In this document: one piece after another, positions 1 to 9,054 of the stretch
Position numbering within the stretch: the stretch's first letter is position 1
Layout: every line of letters begins with the position of its first letter
DNA from: Pisolithus tinctorius
Taxonomy: Eukaryota; Basidiomycota; Agaricomycetes; Boletales; Pisolithaceae
Assembly (NCBI GenBank): GCA_024663395.1
Contig: JANFAH010000007.1
Coordinates: 682,001-746,000, forward strand
DNA length: 64,000 nt
Direction: 5' to 3'
Made by a program: the position numbers and the translations under genes
Notes under the pieces: generated by a model
The model's database searches: none
Told to the model about the DNA's origin: nothing
The model's input: the letters and a program-made list of their open reading frames with translations, nothing else

Positions 1-812
1 TCGAAGGCAGGTCTTTTTTTGTTCACAATTAGCTGAGAGATCCCTGACTGCCATGTCTTTTCCCCTTTTCCTGTGTCCGTCTATCCGGCAGATTCGTATT
101 TTCGATCTCGGCCGGAAGCGTGCCTCCGTAGACGAGTTTCCTTTCTGCTGCCACCTAGTCTCGGATGAGTACGAGCAGCTTTCATCCGAAGCTCTGGAGG
201 CTGCCCGGATCTGCGCCAACAAGTATGTCACAAAGACCTCTGGCAAGGACTCGTTCCACCTCCGTGTCCGTGTGCACCCCTTCCATGTCCTCCGTATCAA
301 CAAGATGTTGTCATGTGCTGGAGCCGATAGGTTCGTCACTTCACTTGATTTGCCTCGCATTCTCCCATCTATGGGTGGGCGCTTATATGTTGGATTGGTA
401 ATCGAACCATACGTGATTGGTAATGACCTTCATTCCAGGTTGCAGACTGGCATGCGTGGTGCTTGGGGAAAGCCTTACGGCACTGTCGCACGTGTGAATA
501 TCGGACAGATCATCCTGTCTATCCGGTGCAAAGATTCCAATGCACACGTCATCCAAGAAGCTCTCCGTCGTGCACGTTACAAGTTCCCTGGTCGTCAGAA
601 GATCATTGTCTCGAAGAAGTGGGGATTTACAAACGTGGCTCGTGAGGAGTATATGAGACTCAAGGAAGAGAAGAGGGTGTTGCAGTAAGTATCCTTTTTC
701 ACTACTTATACCTCGGACGCTGATGTACGACCGAAGGGATGGTGCTTATGTACAATTCATCCGCCCGAGGGGACCTTTGGAAGCGAACCTGCGAGCACAA
801 CTCAAGGCATGA
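1..812 (+). CDS. RPL10: 60S ribosomal protein L10 (uL16), 5' end outside window
   Basis: Structural protein of the large ribosomal subunit, at the base of the central protuberance. Coding exons in the window are <1-6, 92-330, 439-684 and 737-812. Conserved blocks include [71 protein letters not shown] and [14 protein letters not shown]; the end reads [18 protein letters not shown] and stops at TGA 810-812. Intron 7-91 has a GC donor (AAG|GCAGGT) and a CAG acceptor: only this join keeps Ser-Lys in frame with IRIFDLG. Intron 331-438 is 108 nt without an in-frame stop, so retention would insert 36 residues. Intron 685-736 is a GTAAGT...AAG intron. The first coding exon(s), about 30 residues, lie left of the window. 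The identification is secure; the GC-AG intron is inferred from reading frame. Confidence 0.97.
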
Positions 813-952
813 GATACTGATACGTTTATTGGGTCCATCAGATGTATCTGCTTTGATGTATTATGCCATTGCCCAATAATGCCTATCATGAAAGTCATCG
901 TGTGTGGCTTGAAGTTCACATTCAGACAGGCTAATGCTTCTTGCGAAGGTAA

Positions 953-1047
953 CTGATTGGACGCGGCCTGAAACAGCGGCAAAACTGCGACTGAACTTAG
1001 AAAAGTTCAGTTGCAGTTTTGCCGCTGTTTCAGGCCCATCCAATCAG
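953..1047. repeat. near-perfect inverted repeat with CCAAT boxes, RPL10-NAG1 intergenic
   Basis: Left arm 953-998 and right arm 1003-1047 are reverse complements except for two small differences, with a 4-nt loop (999-1002). The outer part of each arm carries a CCAAT motif in opposite orientation (TGATTGG left, CCAATCA right). It lies in the 334-bp gap between the RPL10 stop and the NAG1 start, about 100 bp upstream of NAG1, so it may form part of the NAG1 promoter. It could also be a tiny foldback transposon; I see no clear target duplication. The rest of the gap (813-952, 1048-1146) holds CT-rich promoter-like sequence and nothing else recognisable. Confidence 0.85.
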
Positions 1048-1146
1048 TGCGCGCGCGTGGGGCATGCACGTGATCCTGCTCCCCTATTCCGATCTCCTAC
1101 ATAGTCTCCTCGGCGAGGCTCCGTCTCTCTCCACTGTACGATAATC

Positions 1147-2515
1147 ATGCGTCAGTAGTCTCAGAAGCTTACTCCATTCACGCTCACTCTAAAAACAGGT
1201 CTCATTATTCGTGACGACCCTGCAGCGGTTGGCGACTACATCGCCAACTACATCGCCAAGCGGTTTGTAGCAACTCCTCTTATCGGGGCTGGCGCTCATC
1301 ATTGAACCTTCTTTCAGAATAAACGACTTTGCTCCGACAGCAGAGAAACTGTTCGTGCTTGGCCTCCCAACAGGCTCATCTCCCATACCCACTTACCAGA
1401 GGCTTATCAAGCTATACAAAGAGGGCAAAGTGTCGTGCGTAGCTATCCACTTCTCACACTCGTCCCAGTGGATTTACGTATACATCACAGCTTTAAGCAT
1501 GTCGTTACATTCAACATGGATGAATATGTTGGCTTGCCTAGCGAACATCCTGAATCCTATCACACCTTTATGTTCAGAGAATTTTTCTCCCATAGTACGT
1601 CTGGGACCTGCTCTATCAATGCCAGACCTTGACTCTCGTCGAATAGTCGACATTCCTCCGTCACAGGTTAACATCCTCGACGGCAATGCACCTGACCTGA
1701 TCGGAGAGTGCAATGCGTACGAGTCGCGCATAAAACAATATGGGGGTATCGAACTTTTCCTGGCAGGTATTGGGGAAGATGGGCACATCGCCTTCAATGA
1801 ACCAGGTACTTCTCATTCTGTCTTGACCTCTTTGTTTTATTGATTTTTTACATGTCTGGGACTCATCGTAGGCTCCTCTCTCGCCTCTCGTACCCGTATC
1901 AAGACCCTCGCCTATGATACTATCCTCGCAAATGCTCGCTTTTTCAATGGTGACGTCTCCGCCGTGCCTCGTATGGCTCTCACTGTCGGTGTCGCCACCG
2001 TTCTTGAGGCTCGCGAGGTCGTAGTTGTCGTCACTGGCCTCCGCAAGTCACTAGCACTCAGCCAAGCTATTGAAGGCGGAGTGAACCATTTGGTGAGTGG
2101 AATATTCTGGAAAAATTGAGGATACACTTGTGCATTTGTTGATGACTTGCTACATTAGTGGACACTTTCTGCGCTCCAACTACACCCCTGGGCACTGATC
2201 GTTGTTGATGAAGATGCCACTGCAGGTACGCTACCCCTTTTCTTTCCCCTTACGCCCACTGGACAGGTTACCTACCTGCTCCCGTCGCCGTTTGACCAAT
2301 TTCTTGGCATGCTGACATCGGCAAAATGTACAGAGCTCCATGTCAAAACTGTGAAATACTTCAAATCAATTGAGCGTGTACAGGAAGAAGTCGAACGAAC
2401 TCAGCGCGCACTGGCTGAGCATGCTGCTAGTGGTGAGCTTCGCATTGGTGAAGCTGTTGCTGTTGGACTTGGTGGAGAGGCAGCAGCAGCAGGTTTGGCA
2501 GGTGGTATGGAGTGA
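1147..2515 (+). CDS. NAG1: glucosamine-6-phosphate deaminase
   Basis: Converts glucosamine-6-phosphate to fructose-6-phosphate and ammonia in cytosolic amino-sugar (chitin breakdown) catabolism. Exons: 1147-1150, 1199-1262, 1318-1434, 1491-1594, 1647-1805, 1872-2092, 2159-2225, 2334-2515, totalling 918 nt (305 aa plus TGA). All seven introns (48-108 bp) are GT-AG. The first coding exon is only ATGC. Family motifs: [55 protein letters not shown] (catalytic Asp, His and Glu), [35 protein letters not shown] and [18 protein letters not shown]. The C-terminus after residue ~265 is an Ala/Gly/Glu-rich extension, typical of variable tails. All splice joins restore the family reading frame, and no disabling change is visible. 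Promoter likely includes the inverted repeat at 953-1047. Confidence 0.96.
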
Positions 2516-2896
2516 TGACCCATCTATTTATCATTTAGAGGCTCTTAAGGTAGTCATGGTGTGAAACATTGTAGTTGGTGATAACAGAGGATGAGTATGT
2601 GCCACATATGTACCAAATGCCAGGTTGGTGCTCCTGGTCCTTGTCAAGACTTGTTCTCCTTGGTCTTACTCAGGGATCAAAGGGTTGTAAGGGGGGACAA
2701 CTGATGTATAGTGAAGGCTGTGAGAGTTGGCTGGCATATAGGGGTCACTACTGAAGGGTGGCTGATGTAGGCTGATGAGATAGGGGCTGCACCAAGGTTG
2801 TCTGATGCAGGCCAATGATTTAGGGGCTTGGCTGACTGCCAGAAGGCAGAGCCAACTAGGGAGGCACTGCTGAAGGCAGGCCAACAAAGGGGGACC
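2516..2896. other. NAG1 3' flank, no gene seen
   Basis: 3' flank of NAG1. From about 2.6 kb CpG dinucleotides become scarce and TG/CA-rich sequence starts, marking the change from host-gene to repeat-type composition. No ORF with recognisable similarity and no RNA gene seen. Confidence 0.5.
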
Positions 2897-3353
2897 TACA
2901 GTAGATGTTCTCATAATGCATAATGTTGGGACAGGTCATGCCTGGATGCATCATTAGAAATATGCAGGCATGGATATGTGTGACATGGTGTGACATCAAG
3001 TAACTATGTGACAGTGACTAGTCACATTCCACTACACCACTGCTAAACCATCTCCCCAGTGTTGGCTGAGCAAGATGGCAGCTGAAAATCCTGAGAGTGA
3101 ACACATTGAGTCCACTGGGGGAAACTTCTAAGAAGCAGCAGCATCTTCTGATTTTTTTTTTCACTTGCATTGCTTAGGTAACCAGTGAACATGCCCCCCA
3201 AGTGTCAATCTAATAACGCATCATTGGGGGCATATCTTGATGCATTATGTGAAATGTGAACCCCCAGGCCACCCAGCTTGGGACCTGGCCAAATCTGATG
3301 CAACATTAGAAATATGCATGGTGAGATCATGCATTATGAGAACATCTACTGTA
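2897..3353. mobile_element. MITE with 23-bp terminal inverted repeats and TA duplication
   Basis: Positions 2897-2921 and 3329-3353 are perfect 25-nt inverted copies. Taking the outer TA as the target duplication (2897-2898 and 3352-3353), the element is 453 bp and starts CAGTAGATGTTC. CAGT ends with TA duplication are the hallmark of Tc1/mariner-derived MITEs. Inside, a subterminal motif (CATTAGAAATATGCA) occurs near both ends as a direct repeat (about 2950 and 3305). There is no coding capacity. Confidence 0.8.
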
Positions 3354-4656
3354 CTTGGGAGTTGATCTGCTGTCTTGCTGAATCAGCAAAACCCTTCTTT
3401 TGGGACAGTCCCACAGTAACTACAGCAACATGAAGGCATATGACTGTTATGCTGTGCTCACATTTGTTCCCTTTTATAGGCTTTGCTTTGTACACTATAC
3501 TGTTGTTGTCCTTGATGCTTGACATGTTGTCCCCACCTGTACTCCTGTTGTGATTCAACCCATGCTCTGTATGTTTCCCATCTGGCTTTCTTTACTCACA
3601 TGCTGTACTATAGCTGGACTTGATGCCCAGATGCCTTTCTTCCCATGATTGCTGGTGGACCTTGATCTGTGCTGCCACATGACCTTTCTGGGTTACCAGA
3701 AAGTCTATTTCACATACTCACACATGTTCCCCTGTCCACCCCTCCTTTGGGTTTATACCTGCAGTGAGGGTTTTTACCTGACTGCTTAGGGTTAGATTGT
3801 AGAAGGTTTTCACCAGCCATGGGCAAGGCATTTTTGTATTGCCCATTGTGGCTCAATTTAATCCTTTTGAGTGTATGCCCTAGAGTAGTATGATACAGTA
3901 TACTTATCCATGATGTATTGTACAGACTCTCCATTCAAAATCTACTTTGCAACCTCCCTTGTCTCTTCAGTTGTACCTCAGAGGACTTCCCTGTATGACT
4001 TGGGTGGCCAAGACTAAGCATCCCATCACTAGTGAAGTTAAATTACACACTCCTTGTCACACAGCCATGTGCTTGATTCATGGCATGTTACAAGTTGTTG
4101 GCATAACAGAAGATTTTGAATCACCTAGACACATCAAAGTCCAGACTCCTTATTACAGTTAACTGCACTCTAGAAACCTTGACAGGCAAAATAGCCTTCC
4201 AAATGAGCACCTCCTGTCACTACATCAGGAACTACCAGTAATAACCATTGGTAAGCTAGCCCCTAACTCAACACACTAACTCTCCCTCTGTCAACATGTC
4301 TTCATGCCAAGGAGAAGAGAGTTGGAGGCCTCCATCAGCAGCCTCCTTGTTCAAACCACCTGTATGTTGAGAATGTGATCTGGAATTACAGTAGCATCTT
4401 GGAGTTTCACCCAGAGGGCTCGGAATTTCTCCTTGACCCTCAGAATTAAATTCCAATGTCATTATGCTTACTAATTATGGTACTATAAATTTTCTGCACT
4501 GTTCTTTTCCACCTCAGTGATTACTTTGTACACTGAGGTGAGTATAGCTAGATTCCCACTTGTTTACTTGGTACTGATGTAGTGTAGAAACTCATACCTT
4601 CATTAGGTACTAATACAGTGATTACTTCATACACTGAGAAACTCATACCTTTGTTA
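3354..4656. other. non-coding region, probably including the 5' LTR of CopA
   Basis: No supported gene. The last part (about 4510-4650) contains imperfect short duplications of motifs such as CAGTGATTACTT and GAAACTCATACCTT. Because a copia-type primer-binding site starts at 4657, the CopA 5' LTR should end at about 4656. I could not place its left end or a second LTR. Confidence 0.4.
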
Positions 4657-4671
4657 GGTTATGAGCCCTGC
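4657..4671 (+). promoter_or_regulatory. CopA primer-binding site (initiator tRNA-Met anticodon-arm type)
   Basis: GGTTATGAGCCCTGC matches the complement of the anticodon stem-loop of eukaryotic initiator tRNA-Met (GGGCUCAUAACC, as I remember it), the half-tRNA priming arrangement of Drosophila copia. It lies 50 bp upstream of the CopA gag start. Confidence 0.6.
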
Positions 4672-4720
4672 TCTTGTGCTCTAATTCTGAAAGAGTTAAT
4701 ACACAGCATCAATACCCACT

Positions 4721-5882
4721 ATGGCAAAAGACAATCATTCCTTACAAGTCCCAACCCTAAATGTGGACAGAGGCAACTGGCTATATTACAAGGCTCAGGT
4801 TGAATGGGCTGTCAGTTCGAAAGGGCTGATTGGACACCTGACTGGCTTGGATGTGAAACCAGAGGACCCCTCAGCAGGGAAAGACTCCTCCTGGAAGCCC
4901 ACAGCCATGGAGCAAAAACTTGTTAGCAAATACCTGGAAAAACTTTGGCAATGGGCTAAGGATGACAGATATGTCAAGCAAGTGATTGCTGTATCACTCC
5001 TGGAATCTCTGTTCCTTCAAGTCCTGAAGGAAGAGACTGTGAAGAGTGTGTGGGGTGTCCTCACTGACCTTTTCCAAAATCACTCTTGTGTTGTCACAAT
5101 CAATCTTTGGAGAAAACTCCAAGAATCCCACTGTTCAGAAAAAGGTGATGTCTGCACTCACTTTGACAAGATGTGTGCACTGCACGAACAACTTGCTGTG
5201 CTTGGACAGTCAATCACAGATGACAACTTTGCAGCTATCATCCTCAGTTCACTTCCTGCTTCATATGACTCCAACCTTGCAGCTATGATGTCTTCAGCCC
5301 TGGTCATGCAAAAGGACCTATCTCCAGACTTTATAATCAAAGTAATTTCTGATGAATATGATAGGTGCCAAACACAGATGAAAAGTGGCAACTCTGGAAA
5401 CTCTGGAAATTCTGAAGATGTGACTTACTCAGTGAAGGATGGAAAGAAGCCAAATTGTGAAAACTGCAGAAAGAAAGGTCATACAAAAGACCAATGCTGG
5501 GAAGAGGGTGGTGGAAAAGCTGGGCAAGTGCCCAAGTGGTTCCAGAACAAAGGCAAAGGGAAAAAGAAGGAGAAAGGCTCTGGAAAAGTGGCCACTGCAG
5601 CCAGTGCAACAGCCAGTTTGAGCACACAGACCAGCACTGACTCTGAACCTGATGGAGTTTGGCTAGCACACCCACAGGATGATGACTGGCTTACAGAAAT
5701 TGTGGAGGAAGAAATTCCGAACCCCCAGGATATTGTTATTGATGAAGAAGATGTGTATATGAACAACTATGACCATGTTCTCCTCACAGGTGAAAGCCTA
5801 AATTCCACAGAAGAGACCATCCTGTTCAACTCTGGTGCTTCATGTCATATGTCCTCCTACTGCAGGGCATTGGTGAGACTGA
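4721..5882 (+). pseudogene. Ty1/copia gag and start of protease (CopA), truncated
   Basis: Open from the ATG at 4721 for about 387 residues of element sequence, then cut by gypsy element GyA-1 at about 5883. Residues 1-215 are the copia gag capsid-type region (GNWLYYKAQVEWAV near the N-terminus, then repeated LTDLF / LPASYDSNL-type helices). A CX2CX4HX4C zinc knuckle, CENCRKKGHTKDQC, lies near residue 247 and is followed by a Lys/Gly-rich linker. Near the end, [15 protein letters not shown] matches the retroviral-type protease active site, but the catalytic Asp of D-S/T-G is Asn here, so the protease would be inactive. Integrase and reverse transcriptase are missing. Unlike other copies here the gag has no stop, but the element is only a fragment. 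Confidence 0.8.
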
Positions 5883-7102
5883 AGGGCATTACTAACCACT
5901 CATAAGAACCATACCAAGTCCAGAATGTGGTCTTCCACTCATCACCTGGGGCAATCCAGATGAGGTGGTAAGCATGCAGAAGATCAATCTTAGTATAGAT
6001 CTTGGCTTGGCTTGGTGAATCTAAGAGGTCAGAGATGAGTGGGAGTGGGTAGTGGTCTTTCTTAGTGATTTTGTTGAGGCCACAGAAGTCTACACAAAGC
6101 TGGAGGGAGCTGTCCTTTTTTATGAAGAGGACTGGTGCAGCATACAGGAGGAGGTTGGCTGAATGAACCTGGTAGTAAGGTTCTTGTCAATGAAGGTCTG
6201 GAGAGCTTGCAGCTCAACTGGGGACAGCAAGTAGATGGTGCCTAATGGCAGGGTTGTTCCTTCTTCAAGCTCTATCATCAGGCCATACTCCCAGTGAGGC
6301 AGGAGAGCCAAGGCCTTGGCTTTACTGAAGACATCAGCAAAATTGTGGTACTCTTCTGGGACATTTGGTAAGGCTGGAGGAGAGGAAGCCAAGGCCAACT
6401 GGGCTTGAGCTGAGTCTGAGGGGTGGCGCTGAAGTTGGAACTGGACAGACCCTTCTAGTTTGCAGGCATGCACAAAGGTGGCTGCATTAATTAGGGAGAC
6501 AAGAGGGGCCTTCAGGGGGGTGCAAGCCAGGGGGTCAGAGACTGGTACAGATGGTGCAAGGCTGGGCTGGTCACAAGGACCAGGGTCAGGAAGGCCAGTG
6601 GAGACTGGGCTTACAGGGGGTGTCAACAGGGTTGGCATTCCTTGTGCAGGAGTCTGGAATGTTAGACTGCCCAATACCCAATCAATCAATGGATTGTAGT
6701 GGGTGAGCCAGTCATGTCCAAGGACTATCTTACACTCAGAATCCAACAGGGCTAAAAACAGGGTTACTGGGGTGACATTGCCAGACATGAAACAGATATT
6801 GACATCTACTGCTTGGGTTATAGTAAAGGTGGGCATTCCATCGAAGAGCTGGAGTCAGATTGGTGAGACTGAGTATGGGGTAAAAGAGTGTTGATTAGCA
6901 AATTGGTTATCTATAAAACAATGTGTGGAACCAGAGTCCACTAAGGTATGAAGCTGAGGTATTTCTGGGTTTTCTAATGTGACATACAGGGTTAAAGAGT
7001 TCGGACTGGACAGAGTGGATGTGTTGAGTCTAGCCTCCAAGTTTGCACAACCAGAGTCAATGCAGCTCCCAGATTGTGTGGAGTCCTGGGAGCTGCTACC
7101 TA
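5883..7102 (-). pseudogene. GyA-1 pol fragment: protease and N-terminal RT
   Basis: Minus strand. The protease active site LVDSGSTHCFID is at about 6935-6970, followed by the second protease motif IVLGHDWLTHYN. The RT N-terminus follows ([48 protein letters not shown]). The fragment ends at [13 protein letters not shown], before the catalytic YLDD box, so polymerase activity is impossible. A frameshift lies near 6130. Pol is in the -1 frame relative to gag (see the signal at 7062-7109). Confidence 0.85.
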
Positions 7103-7109
7103 TTTTTTT
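7062..7109 (-). promoter_or_regulatory. GyA-1 gag-pol -1 frameshift signal
   Basis: Minus strand: ACA AAA AAA TAG, giving slippery heptamer A AAA AAA directly before the gag stop, a 6-nt spacer, then an 11-bp stem (arms 7086-7096 and 7062-7072). Compared with GyA-4 one stem pair is changed on both sides (U-A to C-G), so pairing is kept. Confidence 0.75.
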
Positions 7110-8491
7110 GTCTTGGGGGTAGAACCTGAGCCTGAGGCCAGTGTGGCCTCAGTGGTGGCTGCGGCATGAGCCTTGGCCTTTCTGGTCTTCTTGGGGCACT
7201 TCTCAGTGAAGTGGCCAGGGCCTCCACAGAACATGCAGAGATTGCCCTTGATGTGACACTTGCATTCTTCTGGGGTGAGCTTCCCATCCTTTCTGAGTTT
7301 GCTAGGCTCAGGCTTGGATGAGTTGCTGCTATTATTGTTGCCCAGCTTTGATGAAGCTGGCTTGGGGGAAGACCTGGAGTTGTTATTGTTGCCAGTCTTG
7401 GCTTTCTCTTGACTGGTCTTGGGCTGATAGTTGTGGCCAGAGCCACTGGACTTGTTGTTACTAGAGGAGGATGAGCCCTGCTGCTTACTTGCCTGTTGGA
7501 TTTCTTCCTTGTGCTCCCAATAGCATGCATCTATTTCTTGGGCAAGGTGGTGGAGCTCATGAAGAGTCCAGGGTTTGCCAACCTGACAGACCTCATCTTT
7601 GATTCAGTCTGGGAGGCCAGAGTAGAAATGATGGCACAGCACACTGTCACTGTAGCCTTGGACTTGTGAGGCAAGCTGATTGAAGTCAACTATGTATTTG
7701 TTGATGCACTGGTTATCTTTCATATGTAAGTGGTCGAGCTGACTCTTGGTGTCAGCGACCAGATTGTGGGGGCCAAAGGTGGTTTGTAACTCTATGACAA
7801 ACTCTCTCTAGGAGTCCATCCAGAGAGGCTGATCATTGGGGTTGTTGAGTCCAAGCAAGTCTGGCTTGAACCATTCAAGAGCCATGCCCTTGAGGTAAGA
7901 CTGGGTGAAGATGACCTTGGCGCAGTCAGTCCTGAAAGCCTGGGGTCAGTCTTGGAAATTGAGCTTGCACTGGATGAAGAAAGCATGAAGCTTCTTGGGG
8001 TCAGTACCATCAAAAGTGTTGGGCTCATGCAACTTGGTCCTGCTTGAGGATTCAGGACTAGTGTGGGCATTGTGAGCCAACAGTTTGATGGCCACTGCAA
8101 GGTTGTCTAGGACCATAATGGTGGGCTTGGTGTCCAGATCTGGGAAGTCTGGTTCATCCTCCAGATCATTCTCATCTGGATTATCATCACTGGGACCATT
8201 ATCACCAGGATCATTGCTGGGGTCATCATTGTCTGGGTTATTATCATCATCATCACCTGGCCCATCATTGCTGGGGTCATCCTTGGGGATGGGAGCAGTG
8301 GGGCAACATGGTGTGGGGGTATTGGATGTCAGGGCTGAAAAGCCCCTGAAAGGACTGACAGGATCTGGAGAGTGCCTAGTGGTGCCCAAAGCAGCTAGTG
8401 CTGTTTCGCAGTGAGCCCCACTGGCTGAGGCAGAGTTGGGGTTGGTGGCAGAACAGCCACAGGGAGGTTGGAAATGAGTCTTGGTTGCCAT
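7103..8491 (-). pseudogene. GyA-1 gag
   Basis: Minus strand, starting at the ATG at 8491 (MATKTHFQPP). The N-terminus is followed by an Asp/Asn/Pro-rich acidic stretch, then the gag core beginning NTFDGTDPKKLHAFFIQCK and continuing in other frames. A CCHC-knuckle region near 7200-7260 precedes a Lys-rich end. The coding frame is broken in several places: the gag sections at 7946-8491, 7792-8100 and 7096-7530 are in different frames. Capsid and nucleocapsid protein of a retrotransposon; non-functional. Confidence 0.8.
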
Positions 8492-8529
8492 GATGTATTA
8501 GACCCACACAAATGGAGAGTCTGAAATAC

Positions 8530-9054
8530 TGTCAAGTTTGCAGTTGTCTGGGTTGAGGCTGGACCAGAGACTGAAGTGGGCATGAGGCTGAGGAGTCAGG
8601 ATCAAGAGGAGGGATGGAGGTACAGATTGGTGGACTGTTTGGACTTAGCAACTGAGCATACAGCACTATTCCCTTGCATGGGTCTCAGTATGAGTCCAAG
8701 GCTGAGACAGGGTTATCAGGGTAACTTAGCTGATTTCAGACTGAGGGGTACAGGCTGAGTACCTATGAGTTTATATACTAGAGACAACTATAGTATGGAG
8801 ACTGGTAATGCTGGTCTCACAAGGATTGCTAAGAAGATTGGTAAGACAGGTATTAGTAATGTATGACTAATGTGTTGGAGACTGGAACAAGGTGGACCAG
8901 GGACAGGACTGGGCAGGATTCAACCAAAGTGACAGACACTGCAAAGCAGTGTCAACTGTGCTAGACTAACTGGGGGTAAGTGGTTGACAAGGCCAAGGCC
9001 AGACTGAATGAACATGAGGCTGAGTCTGGCCAGGGTCAAGGCATGACTATGACA
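8530..9054 (-). repeat. GyA-1 5' LTR (525 bp, subtype A2)
   Basis: TG...CA-bounded: on the plus strand TGTCAAGTTT...TATGACA. Same length as the GyA-2 LTR (525 bp) and clearly related to it. It contains a TATATAA box and, about 35 nt on, AGTCTGAAAT, the complement of the ATTTCAGACT just inside the element. Confidence 0.85.

Larger units (their letters stand above)
5883..9054 (-). mobile_element. Ty3/gypsy GyA-1, truncated inside RT, 5' LTR kept
   Basis: On the minus strand: 5' LTR (9054-8530), gag, frameshift signal, protease and the first part of reverse transcriptase. It stops abruptly at 5883 against the CopA gag. No 3' LTR remains. The 5' LTR abuts the integrase of GyA-2 at 9055, so the two elements were brought together by insertion plus deletion or by recombination. 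The sequence is CpG-poor. Confidence 0.85.

Noticed and set aside
1355..1843. 162-residue single-exon ORF
   Set aside because: Shadow of NAG1 exons read through introns; splicing restores the true protein.
2516..4656. tRNA or other structured RNA genes between NAG1 and CopA
   Set aside because: No cloverleaf-like or promoter-box pattern found by eye; would need a covariance-model scan.
8085..8414. Ser/Gly/Leu-rich plus-strand ORF
   Set aside because: Reverse reading of the Asp/Asn-rich gag linker of GyA-1; low-complexity artefact also seen in GyA-2.
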